IMG/VR virus record: IMGVR_UViG_3300032288_000411
Coordinates: 1-31,896 of that record
Length of the DNA stretch: 31,896 nt
Source: a virus
Strand: one strand, 5' to 3'
In this document: one piece after another, positions 7,715 through 17,262 of the stretch
Layout of the letters: the number at the start of each line of letters is the position of its first letter
How positions within the stretch are numbered: the stretch's first letter is position 1
The notes under the pieces: model-generated
Database searches by the model: none
Told to the model about the DNA's origin: nothing
The model's input: only the letters and a program-made list of their open reading frames with translations
Made by a program: the position numbers and the translations under genes

Positions 7715-8157
7715 TAAGACAAGCGACAAGATACGATATACCCAGACTGTTAGAAATTGTGGAGGCTTACGCTTATGAAAACCCAATTAAAAAACTTGGT
7801 GAATCGCACAATCACTTTCCGCGATACGTTGAAGAATTATTGTTTAGCATCATTCAAGGTCGTGGGTTCATTTTTGTGGACACGCATCTTAGAGGTGCAA
7901 TCGTGGCTTACAAAACTTCTAACATTTGGTCACCCAAAATAAAAGAATTAAACGAATTGCTGTGGTGGGTAGAACCTGAACACAGGAATGGAACGGTTGG
8001 CGGTAGGCTTTGGAAAGCGTTTGATGAACGCGCAAAGATTATGCTTAAGGCTGGTGAAGTAGATTTAGTATGCACATCGATTTCGGCTAACGGGCCGTTG
8101 ATTGATTACACGCGCAGGGGTTATAAACCACTTGGCGCAACTTTCGTTAGGGAATAA
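7711..8157 (+). CDS. GNAT-type acetyltransferase in the tail-tip cluster
   Basis: The 148-residue protein follows the GNAT layout: an opening strand-helix (MIRQATRYDIPRLLEIVEAY), a central strand followed by the acetyl-CoA loop region (LLWWVEPEHRNGTVGGRLWK, where the usual R-x-x-G-x-G/A loop looks one residue longer), a helix, and a final motif B (SANGPLIDYTRRGYKPLGAT). Members of this family transfer acetyl groups to amines, protein N-termini or small molecules. It lies between the gpL-like gene (ATGA overlap) and the central tip gene (2-base gap), where lambda-like phages have an NlpC/P60 tail peptidase. Substrate is unknown. Confidence 0.7.
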   Translation: MIRQATRYDIPRLLEIVEAYAYENPIKKLGESHNHFPRYVEELLFSIIQGRGFIFVDTHLRGAIVAYKTSNIWSPKIKELNELLWWVEPEHRNGTVGGRLWKAFDERAKIMLKAGEVDLVCTSISANGPLIDYTRRGYKPLGATFVRE

Positions 8158-8159
8158 AA

Positions 8160-11100
8160 ATGGTATCGACACTCATTGCGGCTGGTGCAAATTATTTGGT
8201 AACAACGTTTGGCATTAGCGTCACAGCGGCAACGTTTGCCGTTAGTTTTGCATTGTCACAAGTTGTTTCCCGCATATTTGCTGAGAACCCAGAATCACAG
8301 CAAGACATGGGTGTTCGTCAACAAGTACCGCCAAGCCAAGTAAACGCCATTCCTATTGTTTACGGCGATGCGTATATGGGCGGTACGTTCGTTGATGCTG
8401 TGCTGACAACAGACCAAAAAACAATGTATTACGTTTTGGCTATCTCAAGCATTAGCCAAGCAAATGCAACGTTAGGAACAGCGGCGGGTGTGTTTAACTT
8501 TGACACAACCAAGATGTACTACGGCGACCGCTTGATTACTTTTGATGGAACAGACCTGACAAAAGTTGTTAGCCTGACCGATGAAGCGGGTAATGTTGAT
8601 ACAAAGATTAGTGGCAATCTATACATTAACCTTTACAAATCTAGTAACGCGGGTGTTATTACTTCTGTTAACGGTGCGTCTGCGCCAAGTACAGTTATGG
8701 GCGGTTCGGACATTGCGGTTGCGCAAAGATGGCCCGCCACCAACAGACAAATGAACAACTTGGCATTTGCCATTGTCAAACTTGTTTACAACCGTGATGC
8801 TGACACTACGCAACTTAACCCAATCACATTCAAAGTAAGCCATTACCCCAATGGTGCAAGCGTTGCAAAACCCGCAGATGTTTGGCTTGATTACATTACA
8901 AACGAATCCTATGGCGGCGCAGTTGACCCTGCATTTGTTGACACAACTTGCGTGGCTACGCTTAACGCATACTCAGATGCTTTAATTACTTATACGCCTT
9001 CTGGCGGTGGCTCACCCGTTACACAAGCGCGTTACAGAATCAATGGTGTGTTAGACGCGGGACAAACTGTATTGTCAAACCTTGACCGCATCATGTCTGC
9101 TTGCGATTCGTGGATGACGTATAACGCGGCACTTGGTCAATGGTCTATTGTTATTAACAAAGCGGAAACTGCCGCATACGCGTTTACAGATAACAACATC
9201 ATTGGCGACATTCGTGTTAGCGCAACAGATATTACATCGTCAATCAATCAAGTTGAAGCAAGATTTCCGTTTAAAGAAAACCGCGACCAAGCGGCATTTG
9301 TTAACTTGGAAACACCGTCTGGATTGCTGTACCCTAACGAACCCGTTAACAAATATTCCATTACTTATGATTTGGTTAACGATTCGGTTCAGGCTCAGTA
9401 CCTTGCCAACCGATTGTTGGAACAAGCACGCGAAGATTTGATTGTTAGTTTCAGCACCACTTTTTACGGCATCCAAGTTAACGCGGGTGATGTGGTTAGC
9501 GTAACCAATACTGATTTTGGTTGGTCTGCTAAATTGTTCCGCGTAATGAAAGTTAATGAGGCTTCATTGCCTGATGGAACACTAGGTGCAAAACTAGAGT
9601 TAAACGAATACAGCGCGGATGTTTACGATGACCAAAACGTTACTCAATACGCGCCAATTGCAAATTCTAATTTGCCATCGCCATCATATTTTTCATCATT
9701 ATCTGCGCCTACAGTTTCGGCATCTTATCCGTCTGCAACAATTCCATCTTTTGATGTAACCGTTACAGTACCGACAACGGGTCGCGTTACGTTTGGCACT
9801 TTGTATTACACAACAACGCCCGCAGTTTCTACCAGTTGGTTGGTTTTGTCTGTTGCAAATTCAGTTAATAATATTCCTGTTGCTAATGGTTCAACATATA
9901 CATTTGCAAATCTTACATTACCTGCGGCGACATATTATTTTGCATTTACCGTAGGCAATGAAATTGGTACATCCACAAAAAGCCCAAATAGTACGGCTTT
10001 TTCTTGGACACCTATAGGAATGGTTGGGCCAACAGGGGACAATGGTTTAACCGCACTAACTGCTTACAAAGTACAAAGCCAATCTAGTGCAACGCCGACA
10101 TTTACAACGCCTACAAGCGGTGCGACAGCCCCTAGCGGATGGTCATTAACAACGCCCGCTATTACTGTTGGTCAAGTAATGTGGTACATCCAAGGTCGAT
10201 ATAACAGCAATGCGGTTACGGTAGATGGCGTAGCGGCAAACACAACGGCGTGGACAGGCCCGATAGCGGCAAGCGTATTCCAAGACATTCGTTCTGACAA
10301 CTGGAATGGTTCAACGCCACCTACATACGGTACACCTGCAACTTATGGCACAACGGGTTATTACATTCAGCAATCAACAGGCGATTGTTATTTTAACGAT
10401 GGCGTTTTTCGTGCCGACATTAACACAAGTGGTGATGCTGTTTTTGAAGGCAAAAATGCTGAAACAACATATCCTATTGTTGTTAGTGGTGCAAATTACA
10501 ACATTGATTACAGCGCATTTGGTCTTGCAACAACAAATGCAACATTTCCTAATGTTCGCGTAGGTGTTTTAGGTGTTGGCGACTCAACAAGCGGTGTTGC
10601 AAATGTTGGAGTTGTTGGATTAGGTAAAAACAATTCAACAACACAAGGTGGTGTTGGTGTTGTTGGTCAAGGTGATGCTGTTGGCGGTTTGTTCTCAACA
10701 AATTATTTTTTTGGTTTTGGCTTACGTTGCGCAAACACAAATGGCGCTTCTAGTGCAATTGGTTTGTGGATTAGTGAAGGAACATTTAAATTTGGCAATT
10801 ACAACATATTGCCGCCATCTGGTTCAACAACTACGTTTTTAAGAAATGACGGAACATGGGCTACACCTAGTGGTGGTGCAACTCCCGCAGGTTCAAATAC
10901 ACAAATCCAATATAACAATGCGGGTGCGTTTGGTGCAACTGGAAACTTAACTTATACAGGTACAGCATTAAACGCTTTTGGTGTTTATATTAGTTCTGGC
11001 AATGGTTCTCATTTCACCAATATTGCTATTGGTGGAAATGTATTGAGCGTGGCAAATGCCACTTTTGCACAATACAACACAGGAACTGGTTATGAAGCCT

Positions 11101-12161
11101 TAAAAAACTGCACAACTGGTAGCGCACACACAGCACTTGGCTATCAAGCATTAAAAAGCAATACTTTTGGTAATTACTGTACTGCTGTTGGCTATTTAGC
11201 GTTAACAAATCACACTACTGGAAACAACAATACTGCTGTTGGTTATGACTGTTCATCAGCGGCAATGTCTGGTTCAGGCAACACCGCAATGGGTTCAGAA
11301 TCTTTAAAGTCATGCACAACAGGTTCTTACAATGCAGTTTTTGGATTAAGTGCTGGTTATTCAATAACAACTGGTGGTCAAAATACTGGCATTGGTTTTT
11401 ATGCTTTATACACAACATCAACAGGAACAGGAAATACTGGTGTTGGTTCTGAAGCATTAAGATCAAATAACACAGGCGCATACAACACAGCATTAGGATT
11501 TGCAAGTTTGTATAACAATACAAGCGGCGGTCAAAATGTTGCAATTGGACGGTCGGCACTATATAACAACACAATTAGTTATCAGAACACAGCAGTTGGA
11601 GATGGTGCTTTATCAAGCAATGTAAGTGCAGATAAAAATACTGCAGTTGGCAATGATTCTTTATCCGCAACAACAGCAACAACCAATACTGCAATAGGCT
11701 CAAGTTCGGGAGATACAAATACCACAGGCACAAACAACAGTTTTGTTGGTTATCAAGCCCGTGGTTCATCACCAACCACAAGTAATAACATTACTTTAGG
11801 TAATTCAAGCATTACAACTTTGCGATGCCAAGTAACAAGTATTACTGCATTGTCAGATGCTCGGGACAAGACAGATGTAAAACCTATTCAATCTGGTTTA
11901 GAGTTTGTTAAAAAACTAAACCCCGTGTCATTTACTTGGAACACAAGAGATGGGGCTAAAGTTGGTTTGCCAGACATGGGCTTTATTGCTCAAGAATTGG
12001 TGGAAGTTCAAAACCAAACGCAAACAATTCCTAATTTGGTTTCACATGACAACCCAGAAAAATTAGAAGCGGCTTATGGAACAATGTTCCCAATACTTAT
12101 TAAAGCGGTTCAAGAACTGACCGCTAAAGTTGAAGCGTTAGAAAAACAATTGAAAGGTTAA
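8160..12161 (+). CDS. Central tail tip/fibre protein with S74 self-cleaving chaperone domain
   Basis: This 1333-residue protein combines a gpJ-like tip with a fibre. Residues 1-45 are hydrophobic. About 200-510 match the Phage-tail_3-type region (YRINGVLDAGQTVLSNLDRI; later an NVTQYAP end). A fibronectin-like segment (about 515-615) and a short GPTG turn follow. About 971-1225 hold tandem 'G..NTAVG..AL' repeats, expected to form a trimeric beta-roll. From Ser1232 a Peptidase_S74 domain begins (LSDARDKTD); Ser1232 and Lys1237 have the five-residue spacing of the known catalytic dyad, so cleavage before Ser1232 should release a domain of about 102 residues. The ATG lies 2 bases after the previous stop. 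Confidence 0.85.
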   Translation: MVSTLIAAGANYLVTTFGISVTAATFAVSFALSQVVSRIFAENPESQQDMGVRQQVPPSQVNAIPIVYGDAYMGGTFVDAVLTTDQKTMYYVLAISSISQANATLGTAAGVFNFDTTKMYYGDRLITFDGTDLTKVVSLTDEAGNVDTKISGNLYINLYKSSNAGVITSVNGASAPSTVMGGSDIAVAQRWPATNRQMNNLAFAIVKLVYNRDADTTQLNPITFKVSHYPNGASVAKPADVWLDYITNESYGGAVDPAFVDTTCVATLNAYSDALITYTPSGGGSPVTQARYRINGVLDAGQTVLSNLDRIMSACDSWMTYNAALGQWSIVINKAETAAYAFTDNNIIGDIRVSATDITSSINQVEARFPFKENRDQAAFVNLETPSGLLYPNEPVNKYSITYDLVNDSVQAQYLANRLLEQAREDLIVSFSTTFYGIQVNAGDVVSVTNTDFGWSAKLFRVMKVNEASLPDGTLGAKLELNEYSADVYDDQNVTQYAPIANSNLPSPSYFSSLSAPTVSASYPSATIPSFDVTVTVPTTGRVTFGTLYYTTTPAVSTSWLVLSVANSVNNIPVANGSTYTFANLTLPAATYYFAFTVGNEIGTSTKSPNSTAFSWTPIGMVGPTGDNGLTALTAYKVQSQSSATPTFTTPTSGATAPSGWSLTTPAITVGQVMWYIQGRYNSNAVTVDGVAANTTAWTGPIAASVFQDIRSDNWNGSTPPTYGTPATYGTTGYYIQQSTGDCYFNDGVFRADINTSGDAVFEGKNAETTYPIVVSGANYNIDYSAFGLATTNATFPNVRVGVLGVGDSTSGVANVGVVGLGKNNSTTQGGVGVVGQGDAVGGLFSTNYFFGFGLRCANTNGASSAIGLWISEGTFKFGNYNILPPSGSTTTFLRNDGTWATPSGGATPAGSNTQIQYNNAGAFGATGNLTYTGTALNAFGVYISSGNGSHFTNIAIGGNVLSVANATFAQYNTGTGYEALKNCTTGSAHTALGYQALKSNTFGNYCTAVGYLALTNHTTGNNNTAVGYDCSSAAMSGSGNTAMGSESLKSCTTGSYNAVFGLSAGYSITTGGQNTGIGFYALYTTSTGTGNTGVGSEALRSNNTGAYNTALGFASLYNNTSGGQNVAIGRSALYNNTISYQNTAVGDGALSSNVSADKNTAVGNDSLSATTATTNTAIGSSSGDTNTTGTNNSFVGYQARGSSPTTSNNITLGNSSITTLRCQVTSITALSDARDKTDVKPIQSGLEFVKKLNPVSFTWNTRDGAKVGLPDMGFIAQELVEVQNQTQTIPNLVSHDNPEKLEAAYGTMFPILIKAVQELTAKVEALEKQLKG
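11072..11835 (+). repeat. Coding tandem repeats (G..NTAVG..AL) in the tip protein
   Basis: The encoded segment consists of about a dozen degenerate units of 16-24 residues built on G-x-x-N-T-A-V-G-x-x-A-L. Examples are GNNNTAVGYDCS, GTGNTGVGSEAL, GAYNTALGFASL and SADKNTAVGNDSL. The DNA copies have diverged, so the repeats are recognisable mainly as protein. Such repeats are common in trimeric adhesins and in shafts that precede an S74 domain. Bounds are approximate. Confidence 0.75.
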
Positions 12162-12163
12162 CT

Positions 12164-12439
12164 ATGCCAAGAGAAATTACTATACCAACGAAAGTTGTTT
12201 TTGAAGAAATTGAATCTTTGCAAGAATCTCCACAAAACAAATTTATTAGAGTTGTGGTTGGAACTATTGATGAAAACGGCAATTTTACAAATCCACAAAC
12301 ATTTAAATTTTATGAAATAAAAAATGAAATGTATGATGAGTTGAATTCGGCTAATCCTAGTTGGAATCCATCTAAACCTGCGGGAACTTATTTCAATGAT
12401 GATTTGTGGCACTTTATTGATTTATTAAAAGAATCTTGA
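12164..12439 (+). CDS. Hypothetical protein, 91 residues, after the tip gene
   Basis: This acidic protein begins 2 bases after the stop of the tip protein gene. It has a probable beta strand pair (NKFIRVVVGTIDENGNFTNP) followed by an aromatic-rich C-terminal half (TFKFYEIKNEMYDELN, then WNPSKPAG and DDLWHFIDLL). No family was recognised. Its position suggests an accessory or chaperone role for the fibre encoded just upstream, but nothing in the sequence proves that. Confidence 0.6.
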   Translation: MPREITIPTKVVFEEIESLQESPQNKFIRVVVGTIDENGNFTNPQTFKFYEIKNEMYDELNSANPSWNPSKPAGTYFNDDLWHFIDLLKES

Positions 12440-12472
12440 TAGAATAATTTTTATAAGACAAGACACACAGAC

Positions 12473-12486
12473 CCGCAAGAGTGCGG
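12473..12486 (+). promoter_or_regulatory. Small hairpin in the gap before the next structural gene
   Basis: CCGCA at 12473-12477 pairs with TGCGG at 12482-12486 across an AGAG loop. No T-run follows, so this is not a convincing terminator. It lies in a 75-base gap that also holds the binding site (TCAGGGAAC) of the following gene. A leader structure or RNA processing site is possible. Confidence 0.3.
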
Positions 12487-12514
12487 AAGTTCTAACTGAG
12501 TTCAGGGAACAACA

Positions 12515-13003
12515 ATGGCTGTCTTTAACAAAAATACACTTGCACAAGTATCGGGATTTGACAATCCTATCCTTGCGGGTGAACTGGTTTATAACCAAAA
12601 TACTTATTGGAATTTGACATTCACGAATTCCAATACAAACTTGCCAATCAATCTGACAGGCGCAACAATTAACGCGCAAATTGTTCGCAGGGAAGTCACC
12701 AACATCATTGACACCCGCAACGGGTTGACATTTGATATTGCCGACTACACACCGACACCAACCGCTATTCCTCTGACCGTTTCCAACATTGTGGCGGCTT
12801 CAGGCACTTGCACTTTGGTTATTGATTCAACAACGTGGGGGCTAATCTCCACCGATGCCCAACTTGAAATTAACGCCACAAATTGCGTTGGCTATTCAGG
12901 TCGGGTTAAGGTTTCATTTCCCGCAAGTGGCTCGACACCCGCAGATGACCAAATCATCTTTTTGTTGTTCTTAGTGCGTTCTGACGGAATCGTGGTTGTA
13001 TGA
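12515..13003 (+). CDS. Tail/baseplate-type protein (BppU N-terminal-like beta sandwich)
   Basis: The 162-residue protein is beta-rich and low in charge. It contains a segment reading WNLTFTNSNTNLPINLTGAT followed by INAQIVRRE, which resembles the N-terminal domain of upper baseplate proteins and similar adaptor domains ('...dltGa.i..qir...'). The C-terminal half (SNIVAASGTCTLVIDST) continues the sandwich. It ends in an ATGA overlap with the giant fibre gene, so it may be the adaptor that links the fibre to the tail tip. That link is an inference from order and coupling. Confidence 0.5.
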   Translation: MAVFNKNTLAQVSGFDNPILAGELVYNQNTYWNLTFTNSNTNLPINLTGATINAQIVRREVTNIIDTRNGLTFDIADYTPTPTAIPLTVSNIVAASGTCTLVIDSTTWGLISTDAQLEINATNCVGYSGRVKVSFPASGSTPADDQIIFLLFLVRSDGIVVV

Positions 13004-16000
13004 GCAAAGGCATTATCGTATCCCCTGCGAATAGGGGCGTTCAGGTTGTTGTAACGGACGAGAACAATGTGCAACTCTTGGTTGATAGCAACCGAGGGGT
13101 TAACCTTGAAATCGTGCCACAGCCCCGTATAGAGGTTTTGGTTGACAAGGGTGTTGAGGGCGCACAAGGGCCAGCGGGGGAGGGTGTCCCTACAGGCGGC
13201 ACTACAGGTCAAGTTTTAGCCAAAGCAAGCAATGCAAACTATGACACAGTTTGGGCAACCATTACAGGCACTTTGGTATATCAGGGTTCTTGGAACGCAT
13301 CTACAAATACACCTACGCTGACTTCTAGTGTTGGCACAAACGGTTATTACTACGTTGTTGGCACAAGCGGCTCTACTAACCTGAACGGCATTACCGATTG
13401 GGTAGTTGGTGATTGGGCAATTTTTAATGGTTCTGTTTGGCAAAAGATTGACAACACAGACCTAGTGTCATCTGTTAATGGGCAAACAGGCGTAGTTGTT
13501 TTGGATGCGGCTGATGTAGGTGCGTTCCCTGCTACACCAACAACAGGGTCTGGAAATGTTGTACTTGATACTGCGCCAACATTAAACAACCCAACAATTA
13601 GCAACTATGAGGCTTTTACACCTTCATCTGTTCCTAGTTATGTAGAAGGTCGCACTTGGTACGATTCCAACAAACACGCACTTGCTTATTACAATGATTC
13701 ATCTAATGATGTAGTTCATATTGGACAAGATTTAATTGTTAAAGTAATTAACAATACAGGTTCGACCATTCCAAATGGTTCACCTGTTTACATTACATCA
13801 ACATCTAGCGGTCAAAGTTATCCTAATATTGCTTTAGCAAAGGCTGATGTTGCGGCAACTTCTGCTGTTATTGGATTGACCAATGGTTCTATTGCTAATG
13901 GTGCAATTGGATATGTAACTTCACAAGGCGGTATTGATAACGTCAACACAAGCACATTTACTGTTGGACAAGTTTTGTATCTTAGCCCGTATTCTGCGGG
14001 TCAATTGATGAATACATTACCACCAACAGGGATTACTGTTCAAGTTGGTGTGGTTCAATATGTTAATTCTTCAACAGGAATTATCTATGTAAAACAGACT
14101 ACGCCTTTGTCTGTTCCCGCTTCTATCATTACAGGTACATTGCCTATTGCCAATGGTGGTACAGGCGCAACTACAGCATCAGGCGCAAGAACTAACCTTG
14201 GTTTAGGAACTATTGCCACACAAGATGCAAGCAACGTAGCCATCACAGGCGGCACGATTGACAACACAGTCATAGGTGGCACAACCCCTGCGGCTGGTAC
14301 GTTTACTACGCTTACTGCTACTGGACAGACTTCTTTAGGTGGTGTGGCTGGGGCTGAGGGTTTGCGTGTAAATACTACAGCAAGTGCAAATCGTTATTTA
14401 ATTGCTTCTGGTTCAAATGGTGGGACTCCAAGTTTTGGCGCAAGTGCTGGAGCATTGGTTCTGTATGGTGGCCCTAGTCAAGGTATTGCATTTTATTCAA
14501 ACGGCTACTCACAAGCGCAATTCAATATTGCCCACACCGCATCAGCAGTCAATTACGTTCAGGTGACTGGTGCGGCTACTACAGCATCACCAATAATTTC
14601 TGCGCAAGGTTCTGACTCAAATATTTCTTTGCGTCTTGATGCAAAAGGCGGTGGTTCAATTACGTTTATCACTGGTGGCGCATTACAAGCCGCAGTACAA
14701 CACACAGCATCTTCAATTAACTATTTAGGTTTTACTGGAAGTACCACAGGAAATGCAGTTCGTTTGTTTGCCGCTGGCACAGACACCAACATCTCCCAAG
14801 TATTCCAATCCAAAGGAACAGGAGCAATAGACCTAGCCGCTGGTAGTTCAGGGGTGAATATCTCTAATGGTGGTACTGTTACTGCTATTACGAGGACTGC
14901 AACTGGTTCAGGTTATACATCTGTTCCATCTGTAGCACTTACAGCACCAACAACCGCTGGCGGTGTTCAAGCAACTGGTAATGCAATAGTTCAAAACACA
15001 AACGCAACTATTGCTAATGGTGGTACTGGATACACCGTTGGCGACACCATAACCATGGTTGGTGGCACTTTGCAAAGTGGTGGTGCTGGAACATTTAGAG
15101 TTGCTACTGTTTCTGGTGGTGTAATTACTTCTGTTGATACGCCAAATTATTCTCAGTATTCAGCAGTTCCAACTAATCCTGTTTCGGTAACTGGGGGAAC
15201 AGGCACAGGCGCAACACTTACTGTAAGTTATATTTTTGGTTACGTTGTTATCACCAACGCAGGTTCAGGCTATGTAGAACAACCAACAGTAAGTTTCTCT
15301 GGTGGCGGTGGTAGTGGTGCGGCGGCTTATGCGACTGTGGGGTCTGGAACTGTTGTTAAAGGTCTTGGCACAAACTTCGATGTATTTACTGCTAACGCAA
15401 ACCGAGCATTTCGATTTTACGATAGCAATTCCACGGGTGTTAACTATTGGTCTGCTTCAAACGGAACAACGCCAGTTTTGTATGCAACAGGAAGTTCCAA
15501 TACTTCTGCCGCAATTATTACAAACGGAACTGGTTCTGTAAGTTTCCAATCTGCAGGTGGGGCATCAACACAGATGCAAGCAGCCCACACAGCCTCTGCT
15601 GTTAACTATGTACAAGTAACAGGGGCGGCTACTGGTGGTGGCCCTGCTATTACGGCACAAGGTTCTGATTCAAGCATCAATTTGGCGTTGTCCGCAAAAG
15701 GCACTGGTGGGGTATTTGCAACCACTTACTTTGGCGCTGGAACTGCGTCTACAAACTACATACAACTTGCTGGTGCTTCAACAAGTGTGCCTCCAACTGT
15801 AAAAGCATTAGGTGGCGACACAAACATCCCATTAGTCCTACAACCAAAAGGAACAGGCGCACTCCAAGCCCAACAGACAGACTCTACTGCTACTGGTGGT
15901 AATGCTAGGGGTGCTAATGCTGTTGATTGGCAGACAAGTAGAAGTACATCTGCACGAATTGCATCTGCTCAATTCAGCGTTGTTTCAGGTGGAAATAATA

Positions 16001-17262
16001 ATGCGGCACAAGGCTACTCTGCAACTGCATCTGGTGGCGAATCTTCATTAGCATCAGGTGCATATAGTTATGTTGGCGGTGGCTCTCTTAATACTGCATC
16101 TAGCACATGGAGTGCAACTGTTGGTGGCGCATCAAACGTAAGTGCGGGTTTATACAATTTTGTTGGTGGTGGTTTTACCAATGCAGGAACATCTGGTTCT
16201 GCGGTAACTACTCAAAGCGCAACCATGAACGGCACGACTGCCGTGACTCTTTCAGGTTCAAACGCTTCAATCAAAGTTGGTCAATACATTACAGGAACAT
16301 CAATTTCTGGTGACACTTATGTAGCGGCTGTTAGTGGCACATCTCTTACTCTGTCTAAGGTAGCAAGTGGTTCATCAACATCAACCCTATCCTTTTACAC
16401 CCCTCATGGAGTAGTTGTAGGAGGAGGTAATAACCAAGCCACAGGCTCTTACAGTTTCATCGGTGGTGGTGGTGATGCTGGAACTGCGGCTAATAGAAAC
16501 AGAGCAAGCGGTGATTGGTCTATTGTTGTTGGAGGAATACAAAATACTGCAAGTGGTATTGGTTCATTTATTGGTGGCGGTGGTACTTATGGAAGTGGTT
16601 TTGCTGGTAATGCGGCAAGCGGTACATCAACTTTTGTTGGTGCTGGTTATTTAAATAGTGCTGGCGGTTTTGCGGGTACAGTTGTTGGCGGTAGTAGCAA
16701 TTTCCAAACACTAAATGCAGGTTTTATTGGCGGTGGTGCTAATAACACAGTAAATTCTAGTCAAAGTGTGATTAGTGGTGGTACTTATGGAACAACTCGT
16801 TCAATAGAAGGAAGTCATGTTTTTCCAGCGTGTAACAACCCTATAGCATCCGCTTCTGGTGTTTCACAAAGTGCATTGCTTATTCTTGGAACGCAAACAA
16901 CAGATGCAACTGCAACAGTTCTGCGGTCAAACACATCAGCCGCATCCACAACCAACCAAGTAATCCTACCCAACAACTCTGCTTACACTTTCCGAGGTGA
17001 AATAGTCTCAGGAGTAACAGGTGGTGGAAACTCAAAGAGTTGGACTATTGAAGGTCTGATTAAGCGTGGTGCAAATGCCGCTTCTACAACTCTTGTTGGT
17101 AGCACAGTAACATCCATGTATGCAGATGCAGGTGCAGTAACTTGGACAATTGCACTATCAGCCGACACAACCAATGGCGGTTTGGCAGTAACATTCACGG
17201 GTCAAGCATCGACTACCATCAGAACAGTATGTTCTATCAGAACTACGGAAATGACATTCTGA
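13000..17262 (+). CDS. Large repeat-rich tail fibre
   Basis: This 1420-residue, glycine/threonine/serine-rich protein is almost certainly a trimeric fibre. An N-terminal anchoring region (residues 1-55) is followed by a short collagen-like GAQGPAGEG, then beta-helical regions. Repeats of about 45 residues (HTAS.VNY.Q.TGA...) occur near 511, 567, 862 and 911, a GSGYTSVPSV-type repeat pair near 640-780, and YadA-like head repeats (SYVGGGSLNTASS and similar) from about 1000 to 1270. A compact C-terminal domain (from about 1320) ends in CSIRTTEMTF. No S74 domain is present, unlike the upstream tip protein. Its last bases overlap an HNH gene. Confidence 0.85.
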   Translation: MSKGIIVSPANRGVQVVVTDENNVQLLVDSNRGVNLEIVPQPRIEVLVDKGVEGAQGPAGEGVPTGGTTGQVLAKASNANYDTVWATITGTLVYQGSWNASTNTPTLTSSVGTNGYYYVVGTSGSTNLNGITDWVVGDWAIFNGSVWQKIDNTDLVSSVNGQTGVVVLDAADVGAFPATPTTGSGNVVLDTAPTLNNPTISNYEAFTPSSVPSYVEGRTWYDSNKHALAYYNDSSNDVVHIGQDLIVKVINNTGSTIPNGSPVYITSTSSGQSYPNIALAKADVAATSAVIGLTNGSIANGAIGYVTSQGGIDNVNTSTFTVGQVLYLSPYSAGQLMNTLPPTGITVQVGVVQYVNSSTGIIYVKQTTPLSVPASIITGTLPIANGGTGATTASGARTNLGLGTIATQDASNVAITGGTIDNTVIGGTTPAAGTFTTLTATGQTSLGGVAGAEGLRVNTTASANRYLIASGSNGGTPSFGASAGALVLYGGPSQGIAFYSNGYSQAQFNIAHTASAVNYVQVTGAATTASPIISAQGSDSNISLRLDAKGGGSITFITGGALQAAVQHTASSINYLGFTGSTTGNAVRLFAAGTDTNISQVFQSKGTGAIDLAAGSSGVNISNGGTVTAITRTATGSGYTSVPSVALTAPTTAGGVQATGNAIVQNTNATIANGGTGYTVGDTITMVGGTLQSGGAGTFRVATVSGGVITSVDTPNYSQYSAVPTNPVSVTGGTGTGATLTVSYIFGYVVITNAGSGYVEQPTVSFSGGGGSGAAAYATVGSGTVVKGLGTNFDVFTANANRAFRFYDSNSTGVNYWSASNGTTPVLYATGSSNTSAAIITNGTGSVSFQSAGGASTQMQAAHTASAVNYVQVTGAATGGGPAITAQGSDSSINLALSAKGTGGVFATTYFGAGTASTNYIQLAGASTSVPPTVKALGGDTNIPLVLQPKGTGALQAQQTDSTATGGNARGANAVDWQTSRSTSARIASAQFSVVSGGNNNAAQGYSATASGGESSLASGAYSYVGGGSLNTASSTWSATVGGASNVSAGLYNFVGGGFTNAGTSGSAVTTQSATMNGTTAVTLSGSNASIKVGQYITGTSISGDTYVAAVSGTSLTLSKVASGSSTSTLSFYTPHGVVVGGGNNQATGSYSFIGGGGDAGTAANRNRASGDWSIVVGGIQNTASGIGSFIGGGGTYGSGFAGNAASGTSTFVGAGYLNSAGGFAGTVVGGSSNFQTLNAGFIGGGANNTVNSSQSVISGGTYGTTRSIEGSHVFPACNNPIASASGVSQSALLILGTQTTDATATVLRSNTSAASTTNQVILPNNSAYTFRGEIVSGVTGGGNSKSWTIEGLIKRGANAASTTLVGSTVTSMYADAGAVTWTIALSADTTNGGLAVTFTGQASTTIRTVCSIRTTEMTF
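14530..15880 (+). repeat. Coding repeats of about 45 residues in the large fibre
   Basis: At least four copies of a unit reading approximately 'HTAS.VNY.Q.TGA.T...P...A.GSD.NI.L.L..KGTG' begin at about 14530, 14698, 15583 and 15730. The middle is interrupted by a GSGYT-type repeat segment. Copies one and three share the string HTASAVNYVQVTGAAT in protein while their DNA differs at many third positions. The pattern suggests stacked beta-helix rungs. Bounds are approximate. Confidence 0.65.

Noticed and set aside
11215-11574. Minus-strand frames opposite the tip repeats and fibre.
   Set aside because: Their translations are leucine/glutamine/histidine-rich low-complexity strings caused by the repeat codons on the other strand.
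11072-11835. Regular repeats that could be taken for a CRISPR array.
   Set aside because: The repeats are protein-level, degenerate in DNA and in frame within one long gene; there are no identical repeats with constant spacers.
12440-12514. A promoter or terminator between the tip and the next structural gene.
   Set aside because: No pair of -35/-10 boxes at proper spacing and no T-run after the CCGCA/TGCGG hairpin; only a weak hairpin remains.
17142-17261. An extended N-terminus of the HNH protein reading from 17142.
   Set aside because: This part lies completely inside the fibre gene in another frame; ATG 17262 directly overlapping the fibre stop is a better start, and the added residues have no HTH or HNH pattern.
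13000-17262. A diversity-generating retroelement acting on the fibre.
   Set aside because: No reverse transcriptase gene and no template repeat with adenine-biased differences was seen in the window.
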